From the NCBI GenBank assembly GCA_013213875.1, contig JABSSV010000025.1, forward strand, positions 1-10,723: DNA of 10,723 bases. The letters are read 5' to 3'. This stretch comes from Lysobacterales bacterium. GTDB lineage: Bacteria; Pseudomonadota; Gammaproteobacteria; Xanthomonadales; SZUA-36. Below, piece after piece: positions 1 to 6,689 of the stretch. Under the pieces are notes generated by a model. That model searched no databases, had not been told where the DNA came from, and saw only the letters and a list, made by a program, of their open reading frames with translations. Positions within the stretch are counted from its first letter, which is position 1, and the number at the start of each line of letters is the position of its first letter. The position numbers and the translations under genes are program-made.

Positions 1-34
1 GCTATTTATGTTAACCCATGCCCATGACGACGCC

Positions 35-1156
35 CTAGTCCATCAACTCCACGTCGGACAGGTTAGCTGCCAGCGTATTGGCATCGCCACCTTCGGACAA
101 CTTCACAGCGAGGCGGACCTCGTTGGAAGAGTCAGCATAGCGCAGCGCATCGTCGTAGTTGATCTTGCCTTCTTTGTACATCACGTAGAGCGCCTGATCG
201 AAGGTCACCATGCCATGATGACCCGACTGTTTCATGATGTCCTTCAACTCGGCGATTTCGCCCTTACGAATCGTGTCTTTCACCAGCGGTGTGGACAACA
301 GCACCTCAACGGCCGCCCAGCGCCGGGTTCCATCCACCGACGGGATGAGCTGCTGGGCACAAATCGCTTTCATGTTGAAAGACAGGTCCATCAGCACCTG
401 CTCGCGCAGATCTTCCGGGAAGAAGTTAAGGATGCGGTCCAGCGCCTGGTTGGCGTTGTTGGCGTGCAGCGTGCACAGCACCAGATGCCCGGTCTCCGCA
501 AAGGCAATGGCCAGTTCCATGGTCTCCCGAGTCCGGATCTCACCAATCATGATGACGTCCGGTGCCTGGCGCAGCGTGTTCTTGAGCGCCACCTCGAAAG
601 ACTCCGTATCAACGCCGACTTCGCGCTGGGTAATCAGGCTCTTGTCATGGAAATGAACGTATTCAATGGGGTCTTCGATGGTGACGATATGGCCGCTGAT
701 ACGGCTGTTCCGATAGCCCATCATGGCCGCCAGGGAGGTGGATTTACCGGAGCCGGTGGCGCCAACAAAAAGCACAATACCGCGCTTTTCCAGAGACAGA
801 TCGTTCATGATTTCCGGCAGATGAAGCTCACTGATGGTCGGAATCTTGGTTTCGATGCGACGCGCCACCATGCCGACGAGGCCCTGCTGGAAAAAGGCGC
901 TCACGCGAAAGCGCAGGTCCCCTTCCACCGCCAGCGCGAACTGGCACTCCTGCGTGGTTTCAAATTCCTCGCGCTGACGCTCATTCATGCAGCTCAGCAC
1001 GACTTCCTCAACCTCTTCCGGCAACAGCACTTCATCGGTGATACCGCGAATCTTGCCGTTCACTTTGAGACAAGGCGGCGCGTCAGCGGTTACAAACAAG
1101 TCCGAGCCACGCTCATCGTGCAATTGCCGTAGCCAGCTTTCCATTGACTTCATCAT
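35..1156 (-). CDS. pilU: Type IV pilus PilT-like retraction ATPase PilU
   Basis: PilU is a cytoplasmic hexameric secretion-type ATPase that assists PilT in depolymerising the type IV pilus. The 373-residue product has an N-terminal PAS-like region to about residue 100, then the RecA-like core: Walker A GATGSGKST (132-140), Asp box IEDPIEY (160-166), Walker B VIMIGEIR (201-208) and His box GHLVLCTLH (223-231). Where PilT carries AIRNLIRE, this protein has the divergent LVKDTIRKG (291-299), a normal difference between the paralogues. The acidic tail after residue 340 is PilU-like. The start at 1156 lies 14 bases after the pilT stop, with a GGGGG-rich stretch upstream as a distant ribosome binding site, so the two are almost certainly co-transcribed. 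The length is close to the roughly 380 residues of the Pseudomonas protein. PilU rather than a second PilT is preferred because of gene order and the divergent C-terminal motif. Confidence 0.95.
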   Translation of the reverse strand: MMKSMESWLRQLHDERGSDLFVTADAPPCLKVNGKIRGITDEVLLPEEVEEVVLSCMNERQREEFETTQECQFALAVEGDLRFRVSAFFQQGLVGMVARRIETKIPTISELHLPEIMNDLSLEKRGIVLFVGATGSGKSTSLAAMMGYRNSRISGHIVTIEDPIEYVHFHDKSLITQREVGVDTESFEVALKNTLRQAPDVIMIGEIRTRETMELAIAFAETGHLVLCTLHANNANQALDRILNFFPEDLREQVLMDLSFNMKAICAQQLIPSVDGTRRWAAVEVLLSTPLVKDTIRKGEIAELKDIMKQSGHHGMVTFDQALYVMYKEGKINYDDALRYADSSNEVRLAVKLSEGGDANTLAANLSDVELMD

Positions 1157-1170
1157 GAGCTGTTTCCCCC

Positions 1171-2208
1171 TTAAGCAAACAGTTTCTTGTCAACCGCTTT
1201 GCGGGCGGCGTCGTGTTTGGAGATGATGCCGCGCCCCACCAGCTCCTCCAGATATTGGTCAAGCGTGTGCATGCCCATGGCCTGACCGGTCTGAATGGCT
1301 GAATACATCTGCGCCACCTTGTCCTCCCGAATGAGGTTACGGATGGCCGGTGTGGCAATCATGATTTCATGCGCCGCCACACGACCGCCACCGTAGCGCT
1401 TGAGCAGCGTCTGGGCGATAACCGCACGCAACGATTCGGACAGCATGGAGCGCACCATGGCCTTCTCACCGGCCGGGAACACATCAACAATACGGTCAAT
1501 GGTTTTGGCGGCGGAACTGGTATGCAGCGTGCCGAAGACCAGGTGCCCGGTCTCCGCCGCACTGAGCGCCAAACGGATGGTCTCGATATCACGCATCTCA
1601 CCCACAAGGATAATGTCCGGATCCTCACGCAGGGCTGAACGCAGCGCTTCGGCAAAACCATGGGTATCACGATGGACTTCGCGCTGACTGATCAAGCACT
1701 TCTGCGAGTTGTGAACGAATTCGATGGGATCCTCGATGGTGAGGATATGTCCCGCAACGTTGGCGTTGAGGTAGTCGACCATGGCGGCCAGCGTCGTCGA
1801 TTTACCGGAACCGGTTGGCCCCGTCACCAGAACCAGACCACGCGGTACGTTCACAATTTCTTTGAAGGTGGGCGGTGCGCCAATATCTTCCAGCGTCCAT
1901 ACCGCTTCCGGAATGGTTCGGAAAGCGCCAGCGACGCCGCGATCCATGTGATAGCAGTTCACACGAAAACGGGCGAGCCCGGGCACCGCATAGCTGTAAT
2001 CGACTTCCAGATTGGCCTCAAAATCACGGCGCTGAAAGTCGTTCATGGTGCTGTAGAGCAGCTCCTGCAGCTGCGTGTTGTCCATGGCCGGCACGTTTAA
2101 GCGCTTGAGCTCACCGTCAACGCGTACCATGGGTGGCAGACCTGCCGACAAATGCAGGTCGGAGGCCTTATTCTTGACGGAATAGGCCAATAGTTCCGAG
2201 ATGTCCAT
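1171..2208 (-). CDS. pilT: Type IV pilus retraction ATPase PilT
   Basis: PilT is the hexameric ATPase at the inner-membrane base of type IV pili that powers retraction, and so twitching motility, DNA uptake and surface sensing. The 345-residue product has the normal family length. Visible motifs are the N-terminal KASDLHLSAGLPP (14-26), Walker A GPTGSGKST (130-138), Asp box IEDPIEF (158-164), Walker B IILVGEMRD (199-207), His box GHLVFGTLHT (221-230) and the C-terminal AIRNLIRE (288-295), which is needed for retraction in studied PilT proteins. All catalytic signatures are intact. The start at 2208 is set by a strong AGGAGG ribosome binding site about five bases upstream. It is the first gene of the pilT-pilU unit and is divergent from yggS. 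No structural pilus genes lie in the window, which is usual because pilTU is commonly unlinked from the pilin and assembly operons. Confidence 0.97.
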   Translation of the reverse strand: MDISELLAYSVKNKASDLHLSAGLPPMVRVDGELKRLNVPAMDNTQLQELLYSTMNDFQRRDFEANLEVDYSYAVPGLARFRVNCYHMDRGVAGAFRTIPEAVWTLEDIGAPPTFKEIVNVPRGLVLVTGPTGSGKSTTLAAMVDYLNANVAGHILTIEDPIEFVHNSQKCLISQREVHRDTHGFAEALRSALREDPDIILVGEMRDIETIRLALSAAETGHLVFGTLHTSSAAKTIDRIVDVFPAGEKAMVRSMLSESLRAVIAQTLLKRYGGGRVAAHEIMIATPAIRNLIREDKVAQMYSAIQTGQAMGMHTLDQYLEELVGRGIISKHDAARKAVDKKLFA

Positions 2209-2314
2209 GTTCCCCTCCTGATCTGGACCCTTGAACGGCTACAATGTCCCGCGCTCCGCTTTTAGAGAGCCGAACCCGCAAAACACGTCGCTTTGCTGTT
2301 AATTTGTGCCCGTA

Positions 2315-2343
2315 ACCATAGAACATTACACGGTAAATTCCAA
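2315..2343 (-). promoter_or_regulatory. Candidate sigma-70 promoter for pilT-pilU
   Basis: On the minus strand TTGGAA (2343-2338) and TATGGT (2320-2315) are separated by exactly 17 bases, each matching four of six consensus positions. They lie about 105 bases upstream of the pilT start in the divergent pilT/yggS region. The -35 element would sit against the yggS start codon, so expression of the two sides could interfere. This is a pattern match only; no start site is visible from sequence. Confidence 0.3.
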
Positions 2344-2344
2344 C

Positions 2345-3037
2345 ATGAACCCCGTAGAACAACGCTTTAGCGCCGTTAGCACCCGCATTGACCAGGCCTG
2401 TGGCACAGCTGCCAGAACGCCTGCCGACGTGCGCCTGCTGGCCGTCAGCAAACAACATTCTGCAGACGCGATTCGCGCGCTGCACGCGCTTGGGCAAAAT
2501 GCTTTCGGCGAAAACCGGGCGCAGGAAGCGCTGCAAAAGATGGCAGGGCTCTCGGACTTATCGATCGAGTGGCACTTCATCGGACCCATTCAGTCGAACA
2601 AGGCCAAAGACATAGCGCAGCACTTCGACTGGGTTCAATCGGTAGATCGTGCCAAGGTACTGCGCAAGCTGGCCGCGTACCGCCCCGCGCCCCACCGCCC
2701 CCTGCAACTGTGCCTGCAGGTCAATATTGATGAAGAGCCCCAAAAAGCTGGCGCCAGCCCGGCCCAACTGCCCGAGCTGGCAGCACTGGCCGCAGCGCTG
2801 GATCAGGTCAATCTGCGCGGGCTTATGTGTATTCCCACGGCCGGTGCGGACGCAAGCACAACGGCTGCCAGCTTCCGTCGCATGGTGGCCCTGCAGCAGG
2901 ACTTAAACGCCCGCGGACATCGTCTGGATACCCTGTCCATGGGCATGTCCGGCGATCTGGAACTGGCCGTCAGGGAAGGCAGTACCATGGTGCGTGTCGG
3001 AACGGACCTATTTGGACCACGGCCACCAAGAACCTGA
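2345..3037 (+). CDS. yggS: YggS-family pyridoxal phosphate homeostasis protein (PLPBP)
   Basis: Members of this family bind pyridoxal 5'-phosphate (PLP) without known catalysis and keep free vitamin B6 vitamers and amino-acid pools in balance. The ATG at 2345 gives 230 residues, the usual length. The PLP lysine is K36 in LLAVSKQHS, followed by the conserved FGENRAQEA. WHFIGPIQSNK lies on the next strand, and MGMSGDLELAVREGSTMVRVGTDLFG near the C-terminus (shown here only as landmarks: the SGD and VRVGTDLFG segments) forms the phosphate-binding end of the TIM-barrel fold. A GTG at 2306 would add 13 residues, but homologues begin at the MNPVEQRF-like segment, so ATG is preferred although its ribosome binding site is weak. 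It is first in a yggS-proC-yggT run, with a 14-base gap to proC. PdxH, which makes PLP, is encoded elsewhere in this window. Confidence 0.95.
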   Translation: MNPVEQRFSAVSTRIDQACGTAARTPADVRLLAVSKQHSADAIRALHALGQNAFGENRAQEALQKMAGLSDLSIEWHFIGPIQSNKAKDIAQHFDWVQSVDRAKVLRKLAAYRPAPHRPLQLCLQVNIDEEPQKAGASPAQLPELAALAAALDQVNLRGLMCIPTAGADASTTAASFRRMVALQQDLNARGHRLDTLSMGMSGDLELAVREGSTMVRVGTDLFGPRPPRT

Positions 3038-3051
3038 GCAGGAACCGAGCT

Positions 3052-3858
3052 ATGAACATGACTTTTATCGGCGGCGGCAACATGGCGCGCGCCCTGATCG
3101 GCGGACTGCTTGCCAAGCAGGAGCATGAACTGAGCGTGGTTGATCCCAACCCGGAGGCTCGCAGCGCCCTGGAGGATTTCGGTGGCCTTGACGTGTTCGG
3201 CGAGTTACCGCCGGATCTGGCTGACAACGATGTGGTGGTGCTCGCGGTAAAACCGCAAATCCTCACGGGCGTTCTGCAGCAGTTGGCTCCTGTTATCAGG
3301 GCAGAGACCTGCCTGCTGTCCGTCGCTGCCGGATTCTCCGTCGCGGCCATGGAAAGCGCTTTGCAGCGCTCCCAGCCGATCGTACGCAGCATGCCAAATA
3401 CCCCGGCACTGCTGGGCTGTGGCATAACCGGGCTTTTTGCCAATGCAGCCTGTGGCCAGCGGGAGCGCCGCGCCGCGGACCAGATAATGGGCGCCGTTGG
3501 CGAGACCATCTGGGTAGACGAAGAGGACGACATGAATGCGGTGACGGCGCTTTCCGGCTCGGGTCCAGCCTATTTCTATCTGATGATTGAGGCGCTGCGG
3601 GATGCCGGTGAAACGCTTGGCTTGAGCAGAGAGACGGCCACGCGCCTGGTCATTCAGACGGCCCATGGCGCCGGCGCCATGGCCGCACAGCCAGCTGCGG
3701 ACCCCACCACGCTGCGCGCCCGTGTCACCTCGCCCGGAGGCACCACGGCAGCAGGCATTGACGCGCTGGAAGCCGGTGGCTTTAGGGCGCTTGTGAAGCA
3801 GGCCGCAAAGGCGGCCCGGGACCGAGGGCGCGAACTGGCCGGAGGCGGCAAATCATGA
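3052..3858 (+). CDS. proC: Pyrroline-5-carboxylate reductase
   Basis: ProC reduces 1-pyrroline-5-carboxylate to L-proline with NAD(P)H, the last step of proline synthesis, in the cytoplasm. The 268-residue product has the N-terminal dinucleotide-binding FIGGGNMARALIGG (5-18), VVLAVKPQ (62-69), RSMPNTPAL (112-120), and the substrate-site and dimerisation signatures ALSGSGPAY (166-174) and RVTSPGGTTAAGI (224-236). All are intact and the length is normal. The ATG at 3052 is chosen because the Rossmann strand begins just after it and AGGA lies about eight bases upstream. The same frame is open much further upstream inside yggS, but that sequence is not ProC-like. The 3' end overlaps the next start as ATGA, so translation with the yggT gene is probably coupled. 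Expression is likely from the yggS promoter. Confidence 0.97.
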   Translation: MNMTFIGGGNMARALIGGLLAKQEHELSVVDPNPEARSALEDFGGLDVFGELPPDLADNDVVVLAVKPQILTGVLQQLAPVIRAETCLLSVAAGFSVAAMESALQRSQPIVRSMPNTPALLGCGITGLFANAACGQRERRAADQIMGAVGETIWVDEEDDMNAVTALSGSGPAYFYLMIEALRDAGETLGLSRETATRLVIQTAHGAGAMAAQPAADPTTLRARVTSPGGTTAAGIDALEAGGFRALVKQAAKAARDRGRELAGGGKS

Positions 3859-4397
3859 ACGTTAGTGGCGCTTTTGGCTATCTGATCAGCACGCTGCTGG
3901 ATCTTTACATAACGGCGGTCATGCTGCGCTTGCTGCTGCAATGGGTACGCGCCGACTTCTACAACCCGATCTGCCAGTTTCTCGTGGCGGTGACCAATCC
4001 GCTACTGATACCGCTGCGTCGCGTCATACCGTCTTTTGGTCAATTGGACACGGCCTCCGTGGCACTGATGATCGCCCTGGAGCTCATCAGTGTTGCCACC
4101 GTGAATTACATTGCCGGCGGTCCGCTGGCGCCGCCCGCCATGATCATGCTGGCTGTCAGCAAGTTGTTGCTGACTTTGCTGTGGATCTATTTCTTTTTGA
4201 TTATCGCCCTGGTCATACTTAGCTGGGTCGGTACCGGATTGCGTCACCCCATCATTCCCCTGATGGTGCAGCTGACCCGCCCCGTGCTGGCGCCGTTCCG
4301 GCGCCTACTGCCTGCCGTTGGCGGTTTTGATCTGGCCCCGCTGTTTGCTCTGATCGCCATTCAGTTTCTGATCATATTACTGACAGGCAATCGCTGA
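3855..4397 (+). CDS. yggT: YggT-family integral membrane protein
   Basis: This is a 180-residue hydrophobic inner-membrane protein made of two tandem YGGT units, a duplication visible by eye. LLLQWVRADFYNPI (26-39) with VTNPLLIPLRRVIPSFG (46-62) is echoed by LSWVGTGLRHPII (122-134) with LTRPVLAPFRRLLPAVGG (140-157). Each half has about two membrane segments around an RP/NP-x-L-x-P-x-RR core. YggT proteins have been linked to osmotic protection and, in other lineages, to cell division or photosystem biogenesis, but the biochemical role is not established. The start overlaps the proC stop (ATGA), which together with yggS-proC order is the classic proteobacterial arrangement. Fold and family are certain; function is not. 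Confidence 0.93.
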   Translation: MNVSGAFGYLISTLLDLYITAVMLRLLLQWVRADFYNPICQFLVAVTNPLLIPLRRVIPSFGQLDTASVALMIALELISVATVNYIAGGPLAPPAMIMLAVSKLLLTLLWIYFFLIIALVILSWVGTGLRHPIIPLMVQLTRPVLAPFRRLLPAVGGFDLAPLFALIAIQFLIILLTGNR

Positions 4398-4435
4398 ACG
4401 GTCTGCTAAAGTCAAGGTAAGGCAGCGGCATTCGA

Positions 4436-4449
4436 CGTTGATAACAACG
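4436..4449. repeat. 14-base near-perfect inverted repeat upstream of the DUF4426 gene
   Basis: CGTTGATAACAACG has six of seven base pairs matching across its centre (CGTTG and CAACG arms). It lies in the 93-base gap between the yggT-family gene and the DUF4426 gene, 41 bases before the ATG. There is no T-run after it, so it is not an intrinsic terminator. It could be an operator or chance. A possible -35 (TTGATA, 4438-4443) overlaps it, but no good -10 follows. Confidence 0.3.
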
Positions 4450-4490
4450 CGCACGCTGACACAAACCATGCAAGCGACGGAGGAGCGATT

Positions 4491-4931
4491 ATGCGCACGA
4501 TAGCCCTGGCTATGGCCCTGACTATGGCCTTTACACCGACTCTGATGGCCCAACAGGCCACGGAAATCGACCACTACACGGTACATTTCAGCGCTATCAA
4601 CACCAGCCAGCTGCCACCCCAGGTGGCCACCAGCTACGGTATTCAACGCTCCTCGAGCAGGGCCCTGCTTAACGTCACCATTCTGGATGGCACCGACGGT
4701 AACAAGCGGCCGGTTAAGGCCAATGCGATTAGCGCCTCAGCGCGCAACCTCACCGGTCAGACCCGCTCCATCGATCTGCAGGAAATCAATGAGTCAGACG
4801 AGGCCATTTACTACATCGGAGAGTTCCGGGTGAACAATATGGAAACTTTCGATTTCACCGTAACCGCCAACGTGGACGACCGGGTCGAGCCGCTGGAATT
4901 GAAGTTCCGGCAGCAGTTCTATACCGAATAG
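4491..4931 (+). CDS. Secreted DUF4426 domain protein
   Basis: This is a 146-residue exported protein of unknown function. Residues 1-20 form a signal peptide: MRT, a hydrophobic core rich in A, L and M, and a likely cleavage after LMA at residue 20. The mature part begins with YTVHFSAINTSQLPP (29-43), VATSYGIQRS (45-54) and ALLNVTIL (58-65), the recognisable DUF4426 pattern (y-VHY-a-N-S-f-L-P then YgI-RS then NvsvL), and continues as predicted beta strands to the end, suggesting a periplasmic beta-sandwich. The start is supported by a strong GGAGG seven bases upstream. In Pseudomonas this family follows metX-metW and precedes rdgB; here it directly follows the yggT-family gene and is convergent with pdxH (15-base gap). 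No function is claimed. Confidence 0.85.
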   Translation: MRTIALAMALTMAFTPTLMAQQATEIDHYTVHFSAINTSQLPPQVATSYGIQRSSSRALLNVTILDGTDGNKRPVKANAISASARNLTGQTRSIDLQEINESDEAIYYIGEFRVNNMETFDFTVTANVDDRVEPLELKFRQQFYTE

Positions 4932-4946
4932 AGCGGCCCGGCGCGG

Positions 4947-5534
4947 TCAGGGGAACAGACGTGAACGCTGCCAGCGTTCACCGTCAAAGGTGTAGCGATC
5001 CCGGTCGTGCAAACGGCTGGAGCCTCCCAGCCAGAATTCGATCATGCTTGGCAGCACGCGAAAACCCGACCAGTGGGGCGGCCGCGGCACCGGGCCATCA
5101 CTGTACTGGGCCTCGAGCGCTGCCACCCGATCCAGCAGTTCCTGTCGGTCGCTCAGCGGGCGTGACTGGTCTGATGCCCAGGCACCCAACTGGCTTCCAC
5201 GCGGCCGGGACGCAAAATAGGCATCCGCATCGTTCGCACTGACCGCTTCCACGCGCCCTTCAACGCGCACCTGCTGCTCGACACTTTTCCAGTGAAAGTT
5301 AAGCGCTGCCCTGGGCCGCGTATGCAGCTGTTGGCCTTTATCGCTTTCCAGGTTGGTGTAAAACACAAAGCCACGCTCGTCCCAGGCTTTCAGCAGCACC
5401 ATTCGCGACGAGACCCCGTCACCCTTAACCGTCGACAGGCACATGGCATTGGGCTCGTGCTCCCCAGCCTCTGCGGCTGCAGCCATGCGCTCGTTGAACA
5501 GCGCCAGGACCGTGTCGGGCAAAAGCGCGCTCAT
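4947..5534 (-). CDS. pdxH: Pyridoxamine/pyridoxine 5'-phosphate oxidase, short N-terminus
   Basis: PdxH oxidises pyridoxine or pyridoxamine 5'-phosphate to PLP with FMN and oxygen in the cytoplasm. The 195-residue product has the FMN and substrate motifs: SSRMVLLK (42-49), FVFYTNLESDKGQQL (56-70), RVEGRVEAV (90-98), SRPRGSQLGAWAS (109-121), PPHWSGFRV (152-160), IEFWLGGSSRLHDR (165-178) and C-terminal RLFP. R174 and H176 match the substrate-binding Arg and His of the E. coli enzyme. The protein is about 20 residues shorter than E. coli PdxH because the N-terminal RREY-containing lid segment is missing. In frame upstream there are nine codons without a start and then a TGA, so no longer form is available. 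The start overlaps the stop of the exosortase gene as ATGA, implying coupled translation. Identity is firm; full activity is inferred. Confidence 0.94.
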   Translation of the reverse strand: MSALLPDTVLALFNERMAAAAEAGEHEPNAMCLSTVKGDGVSSRMVLLKAWDERGFVFYTNLESDKGQQLHTRPRAALNFHWKSVEQQVRVEGRVEAVSANDADAYFASRPRGSQLGAWASDQSRPLSDRQELLDRVAALEAQYSDGPVPRPPHWSGFRVLPSMIEFWLGGSSRLHDRDRYTFDGERWQRSRLFP

Positions 5535-6067
5535 GCCGCTGCCGGGGTCACTGGCCCCGCCTCATCGTCAATCGGAGAACGAGGCAGCTTGCGTAACCAG
5601 ATCAGCCAAACCACCAGCGCATCAAGAATGATCAGGGCCTGCCACAGATAGAGATGGAACCACTCGAAGGCCGCATAGCTCCACTGCCCCATGTAAAAGA
5701 GGCTGATGATTCGCACCAGATTCAGCGCCTGAATGGCGATGAAACCGATGGCAAAGCCCAGCAGCTTGTAGCCCAGAGGCGCGGGAAAAGCGAACATGGC
5801 GGCAAACAGAATGATAACCGCCTCAAGCCCGTTGCAACCACGCTCAATACGCACGCCGAAGCCGCTGGCCTGGTCCCGAATAACGTTGCCGGTGGCAATC
5901 ACGTTATCGTCAAACAGGGTGACCAGCCAGACGCTAACGTCCGCCACAAGGCCGGTGAAAGGCATGATGACGTACTTTTCTGTCGGCTGTAGAATTTCCA
6001 GCGTAAACAGGCCGATCAGAAGCACCGAGAAGATGATAAAAAACCGCAGCATGAAGAACGCACACAC
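5531..6067 (-). CDS. xrtH: Exosortase H-type (XrtH) membrane transpeptidase
   Basis: Exosortases are polytopic inner-membrane cysteine enzymes thought to cut and transfer proteins bearing PEP-CTERM-like C-terminal tails; the H class is associated with IPTL-CTERM tails. The 178-residue product shows the catalytic set: Cys78 in IERGCNGLEA, Arg119 in ALNLVRIISLFY, and His138 in FEWFHLYLWQ. Hydrophobic membrane spans lie near residues 8-25, 83-98, 102-124 and 141-158, followed by a short polar tail. The short length with this motif spacing fits XrtH rather than the longer exosortase A or B. The GTG at 6067 has an AGGA nine bases upstream, but homologues start at the MLRFF segment, so ATG at 6052 is a serious alternative. 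No CTERM-tailed substrate is encoded in the window. It is divergent from aroK and overlaps pdxH downstream. Confidence 0.88.
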   Translation of the reverse strand: MCAFFMLRFFIIFSVLLIGLFTLEILQPTEKYVIMPFTGLVADVSVWLVTLFDDNVIATGNVIRDQASGFGVRIERGCNGLEAVIILFAAMFAFPAPLGYKLLGFAIGFIAIQALNLVRIISLFYMGQWSYAAFEWFHLYLWQALIILDALVVWLIWLRKLPRSPIDDEAGPVTPAAA

Positions 6068-6143
6068 GTTGCCAAGTCCTAGCCGTGCATGGTACCTGAG
6101 CGGCTGTGAACACGCATCTGATCAGCGCTTACCGCACTGAACC

Positions 6144-6689
6144 ATGCCCGAATCCGTTCAGCATCAGGTTATTCTGGTCGGCCCCATGGGGTCCGGCAAG
6201 ACCACGCTGGGTCGACGGGTCGCGACGCAACTGGGATTGCGGTTTGTCGACTGTGATGAAGAGCTGGAAAAGCAGACCGGTGCCGAGGTCAGCCTGATTT
6301 TTGACATTGAAGGCGAACACGGATTTCGCGAGCGGGAAACCCGCATGTTGAAACAACTATTACAACAGGACCGGGTCCTGATCGCTACCGGCGGGGGCGT
6401 GGTCACCGTGGCCGCCAATCGTCAACTTCTGAAAGGCACGGGCACGGTGGTCTGGTTAAGGACCAGCGTGGCGCAGCAGCTGCGCCGGCTGTCTCAGGAC
6501 CGTAAGCGGCCGTTACTACAAACGGAAGATCGGCGCGGTCGCCTGGAGAGCATGGCAGCCACGAGAAACCCTCTTTATGCCGAGGTCGCCGATATGGAAT
6601 TTTGCGCGGGGCGACGGAGTCTGGCCCAGGGTGCTCAGGCGCTGGCTGAAGCGCTGGAAAACAGAATGAAGGCAGGCAGTCATGAATAG
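6144..6689 (+). CDS. aroK: Shikimate kinase
   Basis: AroK phosphorylates shikimate at the 3-hydroxyl with ATP, the fifth step of the shikimate pathway to aromatic amino acids. The 181-residue product is of normal length for the family. It has Walker A GPMGSGKTT (13-21), shikimate-binding FVDCDEEL (34-41), GEHGFRERE (57-65) with the conserved Arg, ATGGGVV (81-87) and the lid segment QDRKRPLL (118-125), followed by RNPLY (141-145). All key residues are present. The ATG at 6144 has only a weak ribosome binding site, but the P-loop strand begins nine residues in, as expected. The coding end overlaps aroB by eight bases. A weak candidate promoter (TTGCCA at 6069-6074, TACCTG at 6093-6098, 18-base spacing) lies in the 76-base gap from the divergent exosortase gene. 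Confidence 0.97.
   Translation: MPESVQHQVILVGPMGSGKTTLGRRVATQLGLRFVDCDEELEKQTGAEVSLIFDIEGEHGFRERETRMLKQLLQQDRVLIATGGGVVTVAANRQLLKGTGTVVWLRTSVAQQLRRLSQDRKRPLLQTEDRRGRLESMAATRNPLYAEVADMEFCAGRRSLAQGAQALAEALENRMKAGSHE

Noticed and set aside
8..1132. A 374-codon open frame on the plus strand opposite pilU
   Set aside because: It mirrors nearly the whole pilU gene, has His/Gln/Arg-rich low-sense composition, no recognisable motif, and is expected from the codon bias of a GC-rich gene on the other strand.
35..2208. pilT and pilU as an unusual recent tandem duplication
   Set aside because: The pair is an old and widespread arrangement; the proteins differ in the C-terminal AIRNLIRE region and tail as expected for PilT and PilU.
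2240..2245. TACAAT on the plus strand as a -10 element for yggS
   Set aside because: No -35 match exists at 16-18 bases upstream; the nearby TTGAAC is only a few bases away, and the element is about 100 bases from the gene start.
2306..2344. GTG start giving a 13-residue longer YggS
   Set aside because: Homologues start at the MNPVEQRF-like segment and place the PLP lysine at about position 36, which the ATG at 2345 reproduces.
2827..3051. Upstream in-frame extension of proC into yggS
   Set aside because: The added 75 residues overlap yggS in another frame and do not resemble ProC; the dinucleotide-binding strand begins right after the ATG at 3052.
3855..4397. Internal repeat in the yggT-family protein as an unusual fusion
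   Set aside because: Two tandem YGGT units are the normal architecture of the gammaproteobacterial family.
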